Assembly: GCA_947493885.1 (NCBI GenBank)
Contig: CANLTE010000002.1
Coordinates: 496,001-560,000 of the forward strand
Source of the DNA: an uncultured Maribacter sp.
GTDB lineage: Bacteria > Bacteroidota > Bacteroidia > Flavobacteriales > Flavobacteriaceae
DNA: 64,000 nt
Direction: 5' to 3'
The position numbers were made by a program, and so were the translations under genes. Shown piece by piece: positions 17,253 through 26,696 of this stretch (its first letter is position 1; each line of letters starts with the position of its first letter). The notes under the pieces are model-generated. The model did not search any database. It worked only from the letters and a program-made list of their open reading frames with translations, and was not told the DNA's origin.

Positions 17253-19616
17253 ATGAATAGTTTAAAATACAGCATTATACTCATTTTAGTGCTGCATATT
17301 AGTTCATGTCAATCGTTTCAGGCACTCGAAGAGATAGACCTACCAGAAAACTATGATGTTGTTTGGGAATCTCAAAGTAAAAACGCATCTGAATCAATGC
17401 CTCTTGGAGGTGGCGATATTGGACTAAATGTTTGGGTTGAAAATAATGAAATACTGTTTTATATAGGTCAGTCGGGAACATTTGATGAAAACAATCAAAT
17501 GCTGAAACATGGAAGAGTTAGAATAAACATGGAACCCAATCCTTTTGTTGGAGCTAAATCATTCAGTCAAAAACTAAACCTACATACCGGTGATATAATA
17601 ATAGAAACAACTAACGATGATAATAACGTAAAAGTGAATCTTTGGGTCGATGTTTTTAATCCAGTTGTTCATGTTAAAACCAATTCTGAGAAGCCCGTAA
17701 ACATTACTGCTACTTATGAAACGTGGCGTAACAAAGACAAAATACTTTCTATGGATGAAAGGCATGCTTGTTTTAGTTATTCTGGTTACCCTGAGGACGT
17801 TATAAAATACCATGATTCCATTGATTTTGACAAGAATTCAATTATTTGGATGCATCGAAATAGAGATGATAAATTATTGATAGATTATAGTATTAAGCAG
17901 CAGGGGTTAGAATCGGTTAGAGGCCAAATAAATAACACTCAGAAAGGCCGCACTTTTGGTGGGGTTATGGTTGGTTCCGATATGAAACCTTCAGGAAAAA
18001 CCGAAGGGAAATATTTGAGTACAGATTTCATGGGCTGGAAGTTGCAAACAGATATTCCTGTTGTAAATAATGAGTTGCAAATAACATTGAATACAGGGCA
18101 ATTCAAGGCTATTGAGGACTGGAAACAAAAGTTATTTAAAACCTCTAAAATTAGTTTAGAGAACAAAAAGGCAAAATCTAAAACTACCAAATGGTGGAAT
18201 AAGTTTTGGAAAAAAGGATACATAATTACCAACCCTTCAAATGAAAATCCTAACGACTCCATATGGCAAATTGGAAGAAACTATCAGTTGTTTCGTTACA
18301 TGTTAGGGTGTAATGCTTATGGTGAATATCCTTCAAAATTTAATGGAAGTCTTTTTACCGTAGACCCAGTTTTTCTAAGAAAAGGAAAATATGATTTCGA
18401 CCCAGATTTTAGACAATGGGGTGGGGGAAGTTTTACTGCTCAAAATCAACGATTAGTTTATTGGCCAATGCTAAAATCGGGAGATTTTGAAATGATGACA
18501 CCACAATTTGATTATTATAAAAATGCATTGTCTGCTGCTGAAGCTCGCACCAAGGTATATTGGAATCACGAAGGAGCATCTTTTACAGAACAACTTGAAA
18601 ATTTTGGATTGCCTTTTGCTGGCGGTTGGGGTTTTAAGTCGGGAGTTAGAAAACGAGACCCTAATACCGAGTTTGGTGTACAAACAAACCCTTATGTAAG
18701 TTACCACTATATAAACCAATTAGAATTCTCATTAATGATTTTAGATTATCATGAATTTTCTGGAAAGGATATTAGTGCGTATTTACCCTTTATAAAATCA
18801 TCAATAAAATTCTTTGATGCTCATTACCAATACCGACAAAAAAACAAAACAGGTAAAGCTCTAGATGAAAACGCTAAGTTAGTTTTATACCCCTCAACAG
18901 CTGCTGAAATGTATAAAGTGGCTAAAAACCCTTCAGATGTTATAGCTGCTTTAAAAGTAGTATCTCATAGAATATTAGAACTTCCTGATAATTATATTTC
19001 AAATGAAGAACGGGAATATTACAAATCACTTCAAAAGAGAATCCCAGAAATTTCTATAGATACTAAAGAAGGGTATAAAATGATTAAACCAGCCGAAAAT
19101 TGGGAATACGTTTCTAATCAAGAAATCCCTGAACTTTATCCAGTTTTCCCTTATGGAATTTATGGTTTACATAAGCCTGGTTTAGACGTGGCTATAAACA
19201 CATGGAAGTATGGTGAATCTAAGGAAAAAAAGAAGTTCACGGATTGTTGGAGTCAGGTAGGGATATTCGCCGCTCGTCTAGGTTTAATAGATGAAGCTTC
19301 ACATTTGGTTGTGGATAAATTGGCAGATTCTGGCAGACGATTTCCTGCTTTTTGGGGGCCAGGTCCCGATTGGGTGCCAGATGTGGATCATGGTGGTGCA
19401 GGTATGATTAATTTACAAGAAATGTTAATGCAAACCGATGGAGAAAAAATATTTCTATTTCCAACATGGAAAAAAGAATGGGACGTAAAATTTAAGCTTA
19501 ACGCTCCCCATAATACAATTGTTGAAGCTGAATTAAAAGAAGGAAAGTTAGTAAACGTATTAGTTTTTCCTGAGCACAGAAAAAAGGATATTCAGATAGC
19601 AAAAAAGTTTAATTAA
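17253..19616 (+). CDS. DUF5703-domain exported lipoprotein (probable glycoside hydrolase)
   Basis: The 787-residue protein has a lipoprotein signal (LHISSC, Cys about 19). The N-terminal region matches DUF5703: WESQSKNASESMPLGGGDIG (about 34-53) and FYIGQSGTFDENNQMLKHGR. The long helical remainder looks like an (alpha/alpha)6-barrel of the kind found in GH95-like enzymes (for example GGWGFKSGVRKRDPNTEFGV, about 453-472, and ACFSYSGYPED). I know of no fixed activity for the family. Its place at the head of a GH97/GH29 cluster suggests it cuts one linkage of the same glycan. The next gene follows after 17 nt. Confidence 0.8.
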   Translation: MNSLKYSIILILVLHISSCQSFQALEEIDLPENYDVVWESQSKNASESMPLGGGDIGLNVWVENNEILFYIGQSGTFDENNQMLKHGRVRINMEPNPFVGAKSFSQKLNLHTGDIIIETTNDDNNVKVNLWVDVFNPVVHVKTNSEKPVNITATYETWRNKDKILSMDERHACFSYSGYPEDVIKYHDSIDFDKNSIIWMHRNRDDKLLIDYSIKQQGLESVRGQINNTQKGRTFGGVMVGSDMKPSGKTEGKYLSTDFMGWKLQTDIPVVNNELQITLNTGQFKAIEDWKQKLFKTSKISLENKKAKSKTTKWWNKFWKKGYIITNPSNENPNDSIWQIGRNYQLFRYMLGCNAYGEYPSKFNGSLFTVDPVFLRKGKYDFDPDFRQWGGGSFTAQNQRLVYWPMLKSGDFEMMTPQFDYYKNALSAAEARTKVYWNHEGASFTEQLENFGLPFAGGWGFKSGVRKRDPNTEFGVQTNPYVSYHYINQLEFSLMILDYHEFSGKDISAYLPFIKSSIKFFDAHYQYRQKNKTGKALDENAKLVLYPSTAAEMYKVAKNPSDVIAALKVVSHRILELPDNYISNEEREYYKSLQKRIPEISIDTKEGYKMIKPAENWEYVSNQEIPELYPVFPYGIYGLHKPGLDVAINTWKYGESKEKKKFTDCWSQVGIFAARLGLIDEASHLVVDKLADSGRRFPAFWGPGPDWVPDVDHGGAGMINLQEMLMQTDGEKIFLFPTWKKEWDVKFKLNAPHNTIVEAELKEGKLVNVLVFPEHRKKDIQIAKKFN

Positions 19617-19633
19617 TATATAAGGATATAATA

Positions 19634-21547
19634 ATGAAGTTTATAAAACAAATATTCGCATTCATTACATTTTTTACACTTTTCGTAGCTTGTAAAAAAG
19701 AGCCACTTCATATAGAAAGTCCAGATGGTAATTTGGATATACATTTTAACATGTCACAAAAAGTGCCATTAATTACGCAACTTTTCAAAGGCGATACTAT
19801 AATTAATAAATCCCCTTTGGGGTTGGTTATTAACGATTCGGATGTTCTAAAAAATTTCAAACTAACAAAAACAGAAAAACGAGATTTTAAAGAAATTTGG
19901 GAGCCCGTAATTGGTAAATCAAAAGAAGTAGAAAACAATTATAATGAACTAACCTTTTATGGTATAAGTAATGACGAAAACCCTACCGAATTTAATGTTG
20001 TTATAAGATGTTATAATGATGGTTTTGCGTATCGCTATAACATTCCAAAACAGGATGGAATAGATTCTGTTCAAATCAATAGTGAGTCCACCAAATTAGA
20101 TTTTAAATCAGATTTCACTTATTGGGGTTATAATGGAGAGCACCACAATATAGGACCATCAAATTGGTCTAAAAGCAAAGATTCCATCTATAAAATACCG
20201 GTAGTAACAAAATTCAATGCTAAAACATATGTTGGAGTACATGAAGCTGAAATTATTAGGTATGCGCCTTTTGAAATTAAAAAGAGTATTGGAGATAATT
20301 CGGTTGGAATAAAAATAAAAGCTACCAAAGACCAGCTACCTATAAAAACATCATGGAGAACTTTTATCATAGGAGAAACTCCTGGGGATTTAGTCAATTC
20401 TAATCTCTTAGTTAACCTTAATGAGCCATGTAAAATTGATGACACCTCATGGATTAAACCCGGTCGTGCAGTTTGGGATTGGCGAGTTTGGGGTTACACA
20501 TCTGATGATGGATTTGAGTATGGGTTAAATACAAAATCGCATTACAGGTTTATTGATTTTGCCGCGGAAAATAACATTCAATACTTATTGATTGATGCAG
20601 ATTGGTATGGTCCTGAATTTGAACAAAATTCAGATCCAACAAAGGCGAGAGAAGGAATCAATATTGAAAGCTGTATGGAGTATGCAAAGAAAAAGGGCAT
20701 TGGTGTGGTATTGTATCTTAATGATGTTGGTGCCAAAAAGTATGGTTTAGAACGTATTTTAAAACAATTTTCTGATTGGGGAGCGGTAGGTGTTAAATAT
20801 GGTTTTATGAGAGGTTCAGTTGAAAAAAAAGTGCGTCACACCAGAAAAGTTGTTGAGTTATGTGCTAAATATAAATTAATGGTAAATTTTCATGATAATC
20901 CAATACCTCCAAGTGGAGATGATAGAACATGGCCAAATTTAATAACAAAAGAATTTTGCCATTCGCAAGCAGATGCTTTACGCTCTTATTACCCAGAAAC
21001 TATTGTTACTACAACTTTTGTGAATATGATGACAGGGGCAATTGATAATTGCGATGGTTGGTTCGATTTTGATAATAGTATAGAAAGAGTAAGAGTTTTT
21101 CAAGAAATACCGGGAACAGTAGCTGCAGAAGTAGCTAAACTTATTGTGGTATATACCGGAATGAATGTTATGCCCGATGCACCAGAAGAATATCTAAGGA
21201 AGGACGATTTGTTTGATTGCATTAGAAAAATGCCCGCGCAATTTGATAGTTTTAAAGTTATTGATGGTGAAATTGGGGAGTACATAGTTGTTGCGAGACA
21301 GGCTGGAGAAAACTGGTTTGTTGGAGCTCTTACAAACCGTGACCAACGTGAGTTGAATTTAGACTTAAAATTTTTATCTGATAATGAGAATTATAAAATT
21401 ACGGTTTATGAAGATACCGAAACTACACATTTTTTAGAGGAGAGAGAAAGTTATAAAATAAGAACGCTTGTGGTGAAAAAAGGTAGCGACATTATGTTGC
21501 AATTGGCTAAAGGAGGAGGTGCTTCACTTTATATTGAAAAAATATAA
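19634..21547 (+). CDS. Glycoside hydrolase family 97 lipoprotein (first copy)
   Basis: The 637-residue protein has lipobox LFVAC (Cys about 20). The GH97 layout is complete: an N-terminal beta-sandwich (IESPDGNLDIHFNMSQKVPL, about 28-47), a (beta/alpha)8 barrel (about 275-535; WVWGYTSDDG-like entry and LLIDADWYG) and a C-terminal beta domain. The strand that carries the Asp nucleophile in retaining members reads GVKYGF, without Asp, as in inverting SusB-type alpha-glucosidases. HDNPIPPSGDDRTWPN (about 418-433), PEEY (about 516) and GEIGEY supply acidic residues expected for calcium and catalysis. An inverting alpha-glycosidase acting in the periplasm is the best reading. Confidence 0.9.
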   Translation: MKFIKQIFAFITFFTLFVACKKEPLHIESPDGNLDIHFNMSQKVPLITQLFKGDTIINKSPLGLVINDSDVLKNFKLTKTEKRDFKEIWEPVIGKSKEVENNYNELTFYGISNDENPTEFNVVIRCYNDGFAYRYNIPKQDGIDSVQINSESTKLDFKSDFTYWGYNGEHHNIGPSNWSKSKDSIYKIPVVTKFNAKTYVGVHEAEIIRYAPFEIKKSIGDNSVGIKIKATKDQLPIKTSWRTFIIGETPGDLVNSNLLVNLNEPCKIDDTSWIKPGRAVWDWRVWGYTSDDGFEYGLNTKSHYRFIDFAAENNIQYLLIDADWYGPEFEQNSDPTKAREGINIESCMEYAKKKGIGVVLYLNDVGAKKYGLERILKQFSDWGAVGVKYGFMRGSVEKKVRHTRKVVELCAKYKLMVNFHDNPIPPSGDDRTWPNLITKEFCHSQADALRSYYPETIVTTTFVNMMTGAIDNCDGWFDFDNSIERVRVFQEIPGTVAAEVAKLIVVYTGMNVMPDAPEEYLRKDDLFDCIRKMPAQFDSFKVIDGEIGEYIVVARQAGENWFVGALTNRDQRELNLDLKFLSDNENYKITVYEDTETTHFLEERESYKIRTLVVKKGSDIMLQLAKGGGASLYIEKI

Positions 21548-21592
21548 TGTGAGATTAATATGGAAAAAGAGAAATTAACAAGAAGTTAAGTA

Positions 21593-23143
21593 ATGGATAA
21601 ATTGAAATATATTTTTCTAGTAGGAATGTTTTCAGTCTTAGTAATGTCTTGTACTGAGCAAAAAAACAAGCAAGAAATTAAAGAAGGTACAATTCAGACT
21701 TTTAAACCATCTATTAAATCTCTTCAAAATTATGAATGTCCAGAATGGTTTAGAGATGCAAAATTAGGAATCTATTTGCATTGGGGAGCATATTCTGTAG
21801 CAGAGCAAGGAGAATGGTATGCTAGAAAACTTTATATGGAAGATAAAAAGGAATATAAATACCATTTAGAAAACTACGGGCATCCTTCAGAGTTTGGGTA
21901 TAAAGATTTTATTCCTATGTGGAAAGCGGAAAATTTTAACCCTGATAAATTGGTAGGCTTGTTTAAAAAAGCGGGTGCAAAATATTTTACACCATGTGCA
22001 GTACATCATGATAATTTTGATTTATGGAATTCTAAACATCAAAAATGGAACGCTGTAAATATGGGACCTAAAAAGGATATAGTTGGTATGTGGAGAGAAG
22101 CGACTTTAAAACAAGGGCTGCGTTTTGGAGTTACTACACATGTTTCTCGTAGTTATAGTTGGATGAATACAGCTAATTTTAGTGATACCAAAGGGCCTAA
22201 AAAAGGGGTTCCTTATGATGGAGCACAGGGATTAGGACAAGGTTTATATCCGCCAAAGCATGATGATACTTATAATAGAGCGCCCTATAATCCACCCAAA
22301 GAATGGCGTGATTTATGGAAAAAAAGAATGGTTGATTTAATAGATAATTACCACCCAGATTTACTTTATTTTGATTGTGCGGTTCCTTTTAGAGGGGACG
22401 ATAAAGGAAATACCGGTATGGAGGTTATTTCTCATTTATATAACCATTCTATGAAACAGCATAACGGAAAACAGGAAGCGGTAATGAATATAAAAGAGCG
22501 TCCTTGGCAGGGGTTATATGCAGACGGCATAGCTACTTTAGATTTCGAAAGAGGTAAAGCTTCCAGTATTCTTCCAGACCCTTGGCAAACGGATGATTCC
22601 ATTGGTCCTTGGGGGTACCGTAAAGGGGCAGATTATATGACTGCCGATGCCGTAATAGATAAATTTATTGATATAGTAAGTAAGAATGGTAACATGCTAT
22701 TGAATGTACCAATTAAAGCAGACGGTACACTTGATGAAGAAACTACGCAGGTTTTAGAAGGTATGGGGAGTTGGATGGCCGTTAACGGCGAGGCTATTTA
22801 CGGGTCACGTCCTTGGTACAGATTTGGAGAAGGAAGAACAAATCAAATTCCACATCATATAATAAACTCTCCTTATAAAAGTACTGACATTCGCTTCACA
22901 ACAAACAATGGATTCTTATATGCAATTGTTCTAGATTGGCCAGGTAATGGGGAAGAGGTTCTTATAGAAAACATTACACTCATGAATACTAGAATAGAAG
23001 CTGTTGAAAGTATTACGATGCTGGGACATGATGAAAAAATTAACTGGAATCAACATCCAGATGGATTGAAGATTACAATGCCAGATTCAAATACAGGAGA
23101 ATTTGCATATACATTTAAAATTAAACTTCAAACGAAAATATAA
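21593..23143 (+). CDS. Glycoside hydrolase family 29 (alpha-L-fucosidase-like) lipoprotein, first copy
   Basis: The 516-residue protein has a lipoprotein signal (LVMSC, Cys about 20). The GH29 barrel begins WFRDAKLGIYLHWGAYSVAE (about 55-74), continues FKKAGAKYFTPCAVHHDNFD, and has Asp261 in PDLLYFDCA as the expected nucleophile. In place of the usual YYSxxEW it has THVSRSYSWM, so its pocket differs from the second copy at 25166 and it may prefer another aglycone or even another sugar. It ends with a C-terminal beta-domain. It lies between the two GH97 genes and presumably acts on the same oligosaccharide. Confidence 0.92.
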   Translation: MDKLKYIFLVGMFSVLVMSCTEQKNKQEIKEGTIQTFKPSIKSLQNYECPEWFRDAKLGIYLHWGAYSVAEQGEWYARKLYMEDKKEYKYHLENYGHPSEFGYKDFIPMWKAENFNPDKLVGLFKKAGAKYFTPCAVHHDNFDLWNSKHQKWNAVNMGPKKDIVGMWREATLKQGLRFGVTTHVSRSYSWMNTANFSDTKGPKKGVPYDGAQGLGQGLYPPKHDDTYNRAPYNPPKEWRDLWKKRMVDLIDNYHPDLLYFDCAVPFRGDDKGNTGMEVISHLYNHSMKQHNGKQEAVMNIKERPWQGLYADGIATLDFERGKASSILPDPWQTDDSIGPWGYRKGADYMTADAVIDKFIDIVSKNGNMLLNVPIKADGTLDEETTQVLEGMGSWMAVNGEAIYGSRPWYRFGEGRTNQIPHHIINSPYKSTDIRFTTNNGFLYAIVLDWPGNGEEVLIENITLMNTRIEAVESITMLGHDEKINWNQHPDGLKITMPDSNTGEFAYTFKIKLQTKI

Positions 23144-23227
23144 GGATGGATTAATCAATAAATTCCAGCTTCATCAGCTCATATTTGGATATAAGTGTAA
23201 CGACCACTTTTAATATTAAAATAAATT

Positions 23228-25144
23228 ATGAATAAAATATTGATATTTAAAATATGCCTATTACTTGTTTTCCTGCAATCATGTACGAAAGAAAAAAATA
23301 AAGAGATACTAGTAAAAAGTCCAAATTCAAACTTTGAATTTACTTTAAAAATACAGGAAGATATATCAACACCAATATATTCGGTTGATTATAAAGATAA
23401 CACAGTCGTTAATAATTCGAAACTTGGTTTTGTTTGGGGAGCAGACACCTTACAGCTAAAACCTTCTGAAACTTTCAACGTAACTGAGGTAAGTACAAAT
23501 AAAGTAGACTCAAGCTGGAAGCCTATCTATGGAGAAAAAAATGAATACTCAGAAACATATAATGAATCCGTTTTTAAGTTTGGAAATCAAGAAAATGAAG
23601 AGGTATTTAACTTAAGAGTACGGGCATATAACGAAGGTGTTGCCTTTAGATATGAGTTTTCTAACCCTTCGGATGATTTAGTTTACATTCAAAAAGAAAA
23701 TACCGAGTTTTCATTACCTCCGCAATCATCTGCATGGGCTTCAACAAGAGCACAAAAAGAAATCATTAAAATGCCAATTGCGGATATTACCAATGCTGTA
23801 GAAAGACCCTTATTAATTGAATTGCAAGACTCTACATTTGTGGCGATTGGAGAGGCAGCTTTAGTAGATTATTCTAGAATGAAGTTTACCAAAAAGCAAG
23901 ACAGTCCGGAAACTTTAGTTTCTGAATTAAGTGGTAGGGTAAAGTTTAATTCTTCGTTTAAAACACCATGGCGCTTTATAATGGCGTCTGAAAGGCCTGG
24001 AGAATTATTAGAACATAATTATCTTCTTTTGAATTTAAATGAGTCTAATAAGCTAGAGGCCAATTCATGGATAAAGCCGGGTAAAATTATTAGAGAAAGT
24101 ACTTTAACAACTCAAGGAGGAATGGCGTGTGTTGATTTTGCCGAAAAGCATAATTTACAGTTTATAGAATTTGATGCTGGCTGGTATGGTAATGAATATG
24201 ATAATGCGTCGGATGCAACTACTGTTACAATTGATCCAAAAAGATCCAAGGGGCCATTAGATTTATTAGGGGTTATTGAATATGCTAAAAGTAAAAATAT
24301 AGGGGTAATACTATATGTAAACAGGAGGTCATTAGAAAAACAATTAGATGATGTGCTGCCATTGTTAAGCTCCTGGGGTGTAAGTGGGGTAAAATATGGG
24401 TTTGTTAACGTAGGTTCCCAAAAGTGGACAAGTTGGTTGCATGATGCTGTTAGAAAGGCAGCTGATTATAAGTTAATGGTTGATGTGCACGATGAATATA
24501 GACCAACTGGATATTCAAGAACATATCCAAATTTAATGACACAAGAAGGTATTAGGGGAGATGAGGAGTCTCCAGAAAATGCTATGGTTATTAATACCAT
24601 TTTTACAAGAATGATAGCTGGTGCGGGTGACCAAACAAATTGTTATTTTGCTTCTAGAGTAACTGAAAAAATGGGCTCTCATGCTTCGCAATTAGCGAAA
24701 TCCGTATGTATTTATAGTCCATGGCAATTTCTTTATTGGTATGATAGACCTGAGGGTTCTGTTGCTAACGAAGAAGGAGCAGGAGGGAGCAAAATGTTTA
24801 TAAAAGAAGTACCAGAATTGGCATTTTATGATGCACTTCCTACGGTTTGGGATAATACTAAAGTAATTGATGGCTACCCAGGAGAGTATGCTGTAATCGC
24901 AAGAAGAACTGGAAGAGATTGGTTTATAGGAGGTTTAAATGGTAATACCGCTAGGGACGTTGAAATTCCTTTAGATTTTTTAGATTCAGAAAAAACCTAT
25001 GAAGCTATTATTTATACAGACAACAAAAACCTTAAGACACTTACAAAAGTAGACATTAAGAAAAAGAAGGTGAAGCCTAGTGATGTTTTAAAGTTTAGCA
25101 TTGAAAAGAAAAATGGAGTAGCGATTCATTTAAAAGAAATTTAA
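23228..25144 (+). CDS. Glycoside hydrolase family 97 lipoprotein (second copy)
   Basis: The 638-residue protein has lipobox LQSC (Cys about 19). It shares the GH97 architecture with the copy at 19634 but is clearly diverged. The barrel motif LQFIEFDAGWYGNEYD lies around 309-324. The GVKYGFVNVGS strand lacks a nucleophilic Asp. The family motif HDEYRPTGYSRTYPNLMTQE is around 420-439 and PGEYAVIARRTGRDWF near 552-567. This HDEYRPTG form is widespread in Bacteroidota GH97 enzymes related to SusB. An inverting alpha-glucosidase-like activity is the most likely; alpha-galactosidase is less so. There is an 84-nt gap before it, so a separate start of transcription is possible. Confidence 0.92.
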   Translation: MNKILIFKICLLLVFLQSCTKEKNKEILVKSPNSNFEFTLKIQEDISTPIYSVDYKDNTVVNNSKLGFVWGADTLQLKPSETFNVTEVSTNKVDSSWKPIYGEKNEYSETYNESVFKFGNQENEEVFNLRVRAYNEGVAFRYEFSNPSDDLVYIQKENTEFSLPPQSSAWASTRAQKEIIKMPIADITNAVERPLLIELQDSTFVAIGEAALVDYSRMKFTKKQDSPETLVSELSGRVKFNSSFKTPWRFIMASERPGELLEHNYLLLNLNESNKLEANSWIKPGKIIRESTLTTQGGMACVDFAEKHNLQFIEFDAGWYGNEYDNASDATTVTIDPKRSKGPLDLLGVIEYAKSKNIGVILYVNRRSLEKQLDDVLPLLSSWGVSGVKYGFVNVGSQKWTSWLHDAVRKAADYKLMVDVHDEYRPTGYSRTYPNLMTQEGIRGDEESPENAMVINTIFTRMIAGAGDQTNCYFASRVTEKMGSHASQLAKSVCIYSPWQFLYWYDRPEGSVANEEGAGGSKMFIKEVPELAFYDALPTVWDNTKVIDGYPGEYAVIARRTGRDWFIGGLNGNTARDVEIPLDFLDSEKTYEAIIYTDNKNLKTLTKVDIKKKKVKPSDVLKFSIEKKNGVAIHLKEI

Positions 25145-25165
25145 GAAAAAACCAAAATATTATAT

Positions 25166-26626
25166 ATGAAAAATATCATTCTTGCCTTGGTATTAATAAC
25201 ATCTGTCCAAGCTTTTTCGCAAAACAAATATCAAGCAACTTGGGAATCTATTGATAGTAGACCAATACCTTCATGGTATACCGATGCTAAATTTGGAATT
25301 TTTATTCACTGGGGTCCATATTCCGTACCTGCATTCTCAAAAGTAGGACAATATTCTGAATGGTATTGGATGAATTTGGTGAACCCAAATAGGGCAAAAA
25401 ATGGTCATCTTGAAACTAATAAATTTCATAAAGCAATGTATGGAGAAAAATTTTCCTACCCAGACTTTGTACCCATGTTTAATTGTAAAATGTTTGACCC
25501 AAATCAATGGGCTGATATTTTTAAAAGGTCTGGAGCTAAATATGTTGTGTTAACTTCAAAACATCATGATGGTTATACCCTTTGGCCAAGTAAAGAGTCT
25601 GATAAATCGTGGGGCAGACCATGGAGTTCTACAAACTCTGGTCCAGGTAGAGATTTAGTTGGAGAACTTACTGAAGCAGTTAGAAAAACAGATTTAAAAA
25701 TGGGACTTTATTATTCTTTATATGAATGGTTTAATCCACTGTATACCTCTGATGTTGATTTGTATGTGGATAAACATATGATTCCACAGTTTAAAGATAT
25801 GGTAGAAAATTATTCACCTTCCTTAATTTTTACCGATGGTGAATGGGATTACCCTCATACAACATGGAGGTCTACAGAATTACTTTCTTGGTTGTATAAC
25901 AAATCGGCGAGTAAAGATGATGTGGTGATTAATGATCGCTGGGGTAAAGAAACACGTCATCATCATGGAGGGTATTATACTACGGAATATGGCTCTGGAA
26001 TGCCTAATGCCGATGTTCCTTGGGAAGAAAATAGGGGAATGGCACATTCTTTTGGTTTTAGTAGAACAGAAAACTTGGAAGACTATAATTCAACACAACA
26101 ACTTGTTTATATGTTAGTAGATATTGTAAGTCGCGGTGGAAACTTTCTTTTAGATATAGGACCTACTGCAGATGGTCGAATCCCAGTTATTATGCAAGAG
26201 CGTCTAATAGAAGTTGGAGATTGGTTAAAGGTAAACGGAGAAGCTATTTACGGTACAACTTTAAACAAAAAAACATGTCAGTGGTCCAAAGGAAAAATTC
26301 AAGATGCTGAAAGAGGTAGATACAAGGTTAAGTATGATGTTATGAAGTTAACGGTTACTCCTGATAAAGGAATGGCAACTAAAAAAATGTTCTTTACCAA
26401 AAAAGAAAATACCCTTTACGCGATATGCCCAATATTTCCTAAAAAAGAATTAGTTGTTAAAGGAATAAAACTTACAGCTTCTGGAAAAGTTGAAATGTTG
26501 GGATATAACAAACCCTTAAAATGGGAGCAAAAAGGTAAAAATATAGTTATTGAAGTACCATCGTTAAGTCCATCAGAAGCACCGTGCAACTACGCTTGGA
26601 CATTTAAACTTATAGGAGTTAAGTAA
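25166..26626 (+). CDS. Glycoside hydrolase family 29 alpha-L-fucosidase, second copy
   Basis: The 486-residue protein has a Sec signal peptide (VQAFSQ, cleavage near residue 19) and, unlike its neighbours, no lipobox. The GH29 signatures are canonical: WYTDAKFGIFIHWGPYSVPA (about 36-55), VVLTSKHHDGYTLWPS, LYYSLYEWFNP and Asp224 in LIFTDGEWDYP as nucleophile. RGGNFLLDIGPTADGRIP (about 328-345) closes the barrel. It removes terminal alpha-L-fucose in characterised relatives. It is the last gene of the hydrolase cluster and is followed by a terminator. Confidence 0.95.
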   Translation: MKNIILALVLITSVQAFSQNKYQATWESIDSRPIPSWYTDAKFGIFIHWGPYSVPAFSKVGQYSEWYWMNLVNPNRAKNGHLETNKFHKAMYGEKFSYPDFVPMFNCKMFDPNQWADIFKRSGAKYVVLTSKHHDGYTLWPSKESDKSWGRPWSSTNSGPGRDLVGELTEAVRKTDLKMGLYYSLYEWFNPLYTSDVDLYVDKHMIPQFKDMVENYSPSLIFTDGEWDYPHTTWRSTELLSWLYNKSASKDDVVINDRWGKETRHHHGGYYTTEYGSGMPNADVPWEENRGMAHSFGFSRTENLEDYNSTQQLVYMLVDIVSRGGNFLLDIGPTADGRIPVIMQERLIEVGDWLKVNGEAIYGTTLNKKTCQWSKGKIQDAERGRYKVKYDVMKLTVTPDKGMATKKMFFTKKENTLYAICPIFPKKELVVKGIKLTASGKVEMLGYNKPLKWEQKGKNIVIEVPSLSPSEAPCNYAWTFKLIGVK

Positions 26627-26647
26627 GTAGTCGGAATAGTTTTGAAT

Positions 26648-26685
26648 AAAAAAATCCTGTAGACTAATGGTTTACAGGATTTTTT
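26648..26685. terminator. Bidirectional hairpin terminator between GH29 gene and tmRNA
   Basis: AAATCCTGTA (26652-26661) pairs with TACAGGATTT (26673-26682) around an 11-nt loop. It is flanked by an A-run on the left and a T-run on the right, so it can serve both the hydrolase operon (+) and ssrA (-). Confidence 0.8.
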
Positions 26686-26696
26686 ATGCTTAAAAG

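Noticed and set aside
17171-17260. 29-codon open frame ahead of the DUF5703 gene
   Set aside because: It is short, charged and low in complexity, and overlaps the next start; it is probably chance, though a leader peptide cannot be excluded.
25932-26117. 61-codon open frame within the second GH29 gene
   Set aside because: It is an out-of-frame shadow of the GH29 coding sequence.
1-26626. Direct evidence of a mobile element (integrase, transposase, duplicated att site)
   Set aside because: None could be found in the window; only the position beside ssrA hints at an island.
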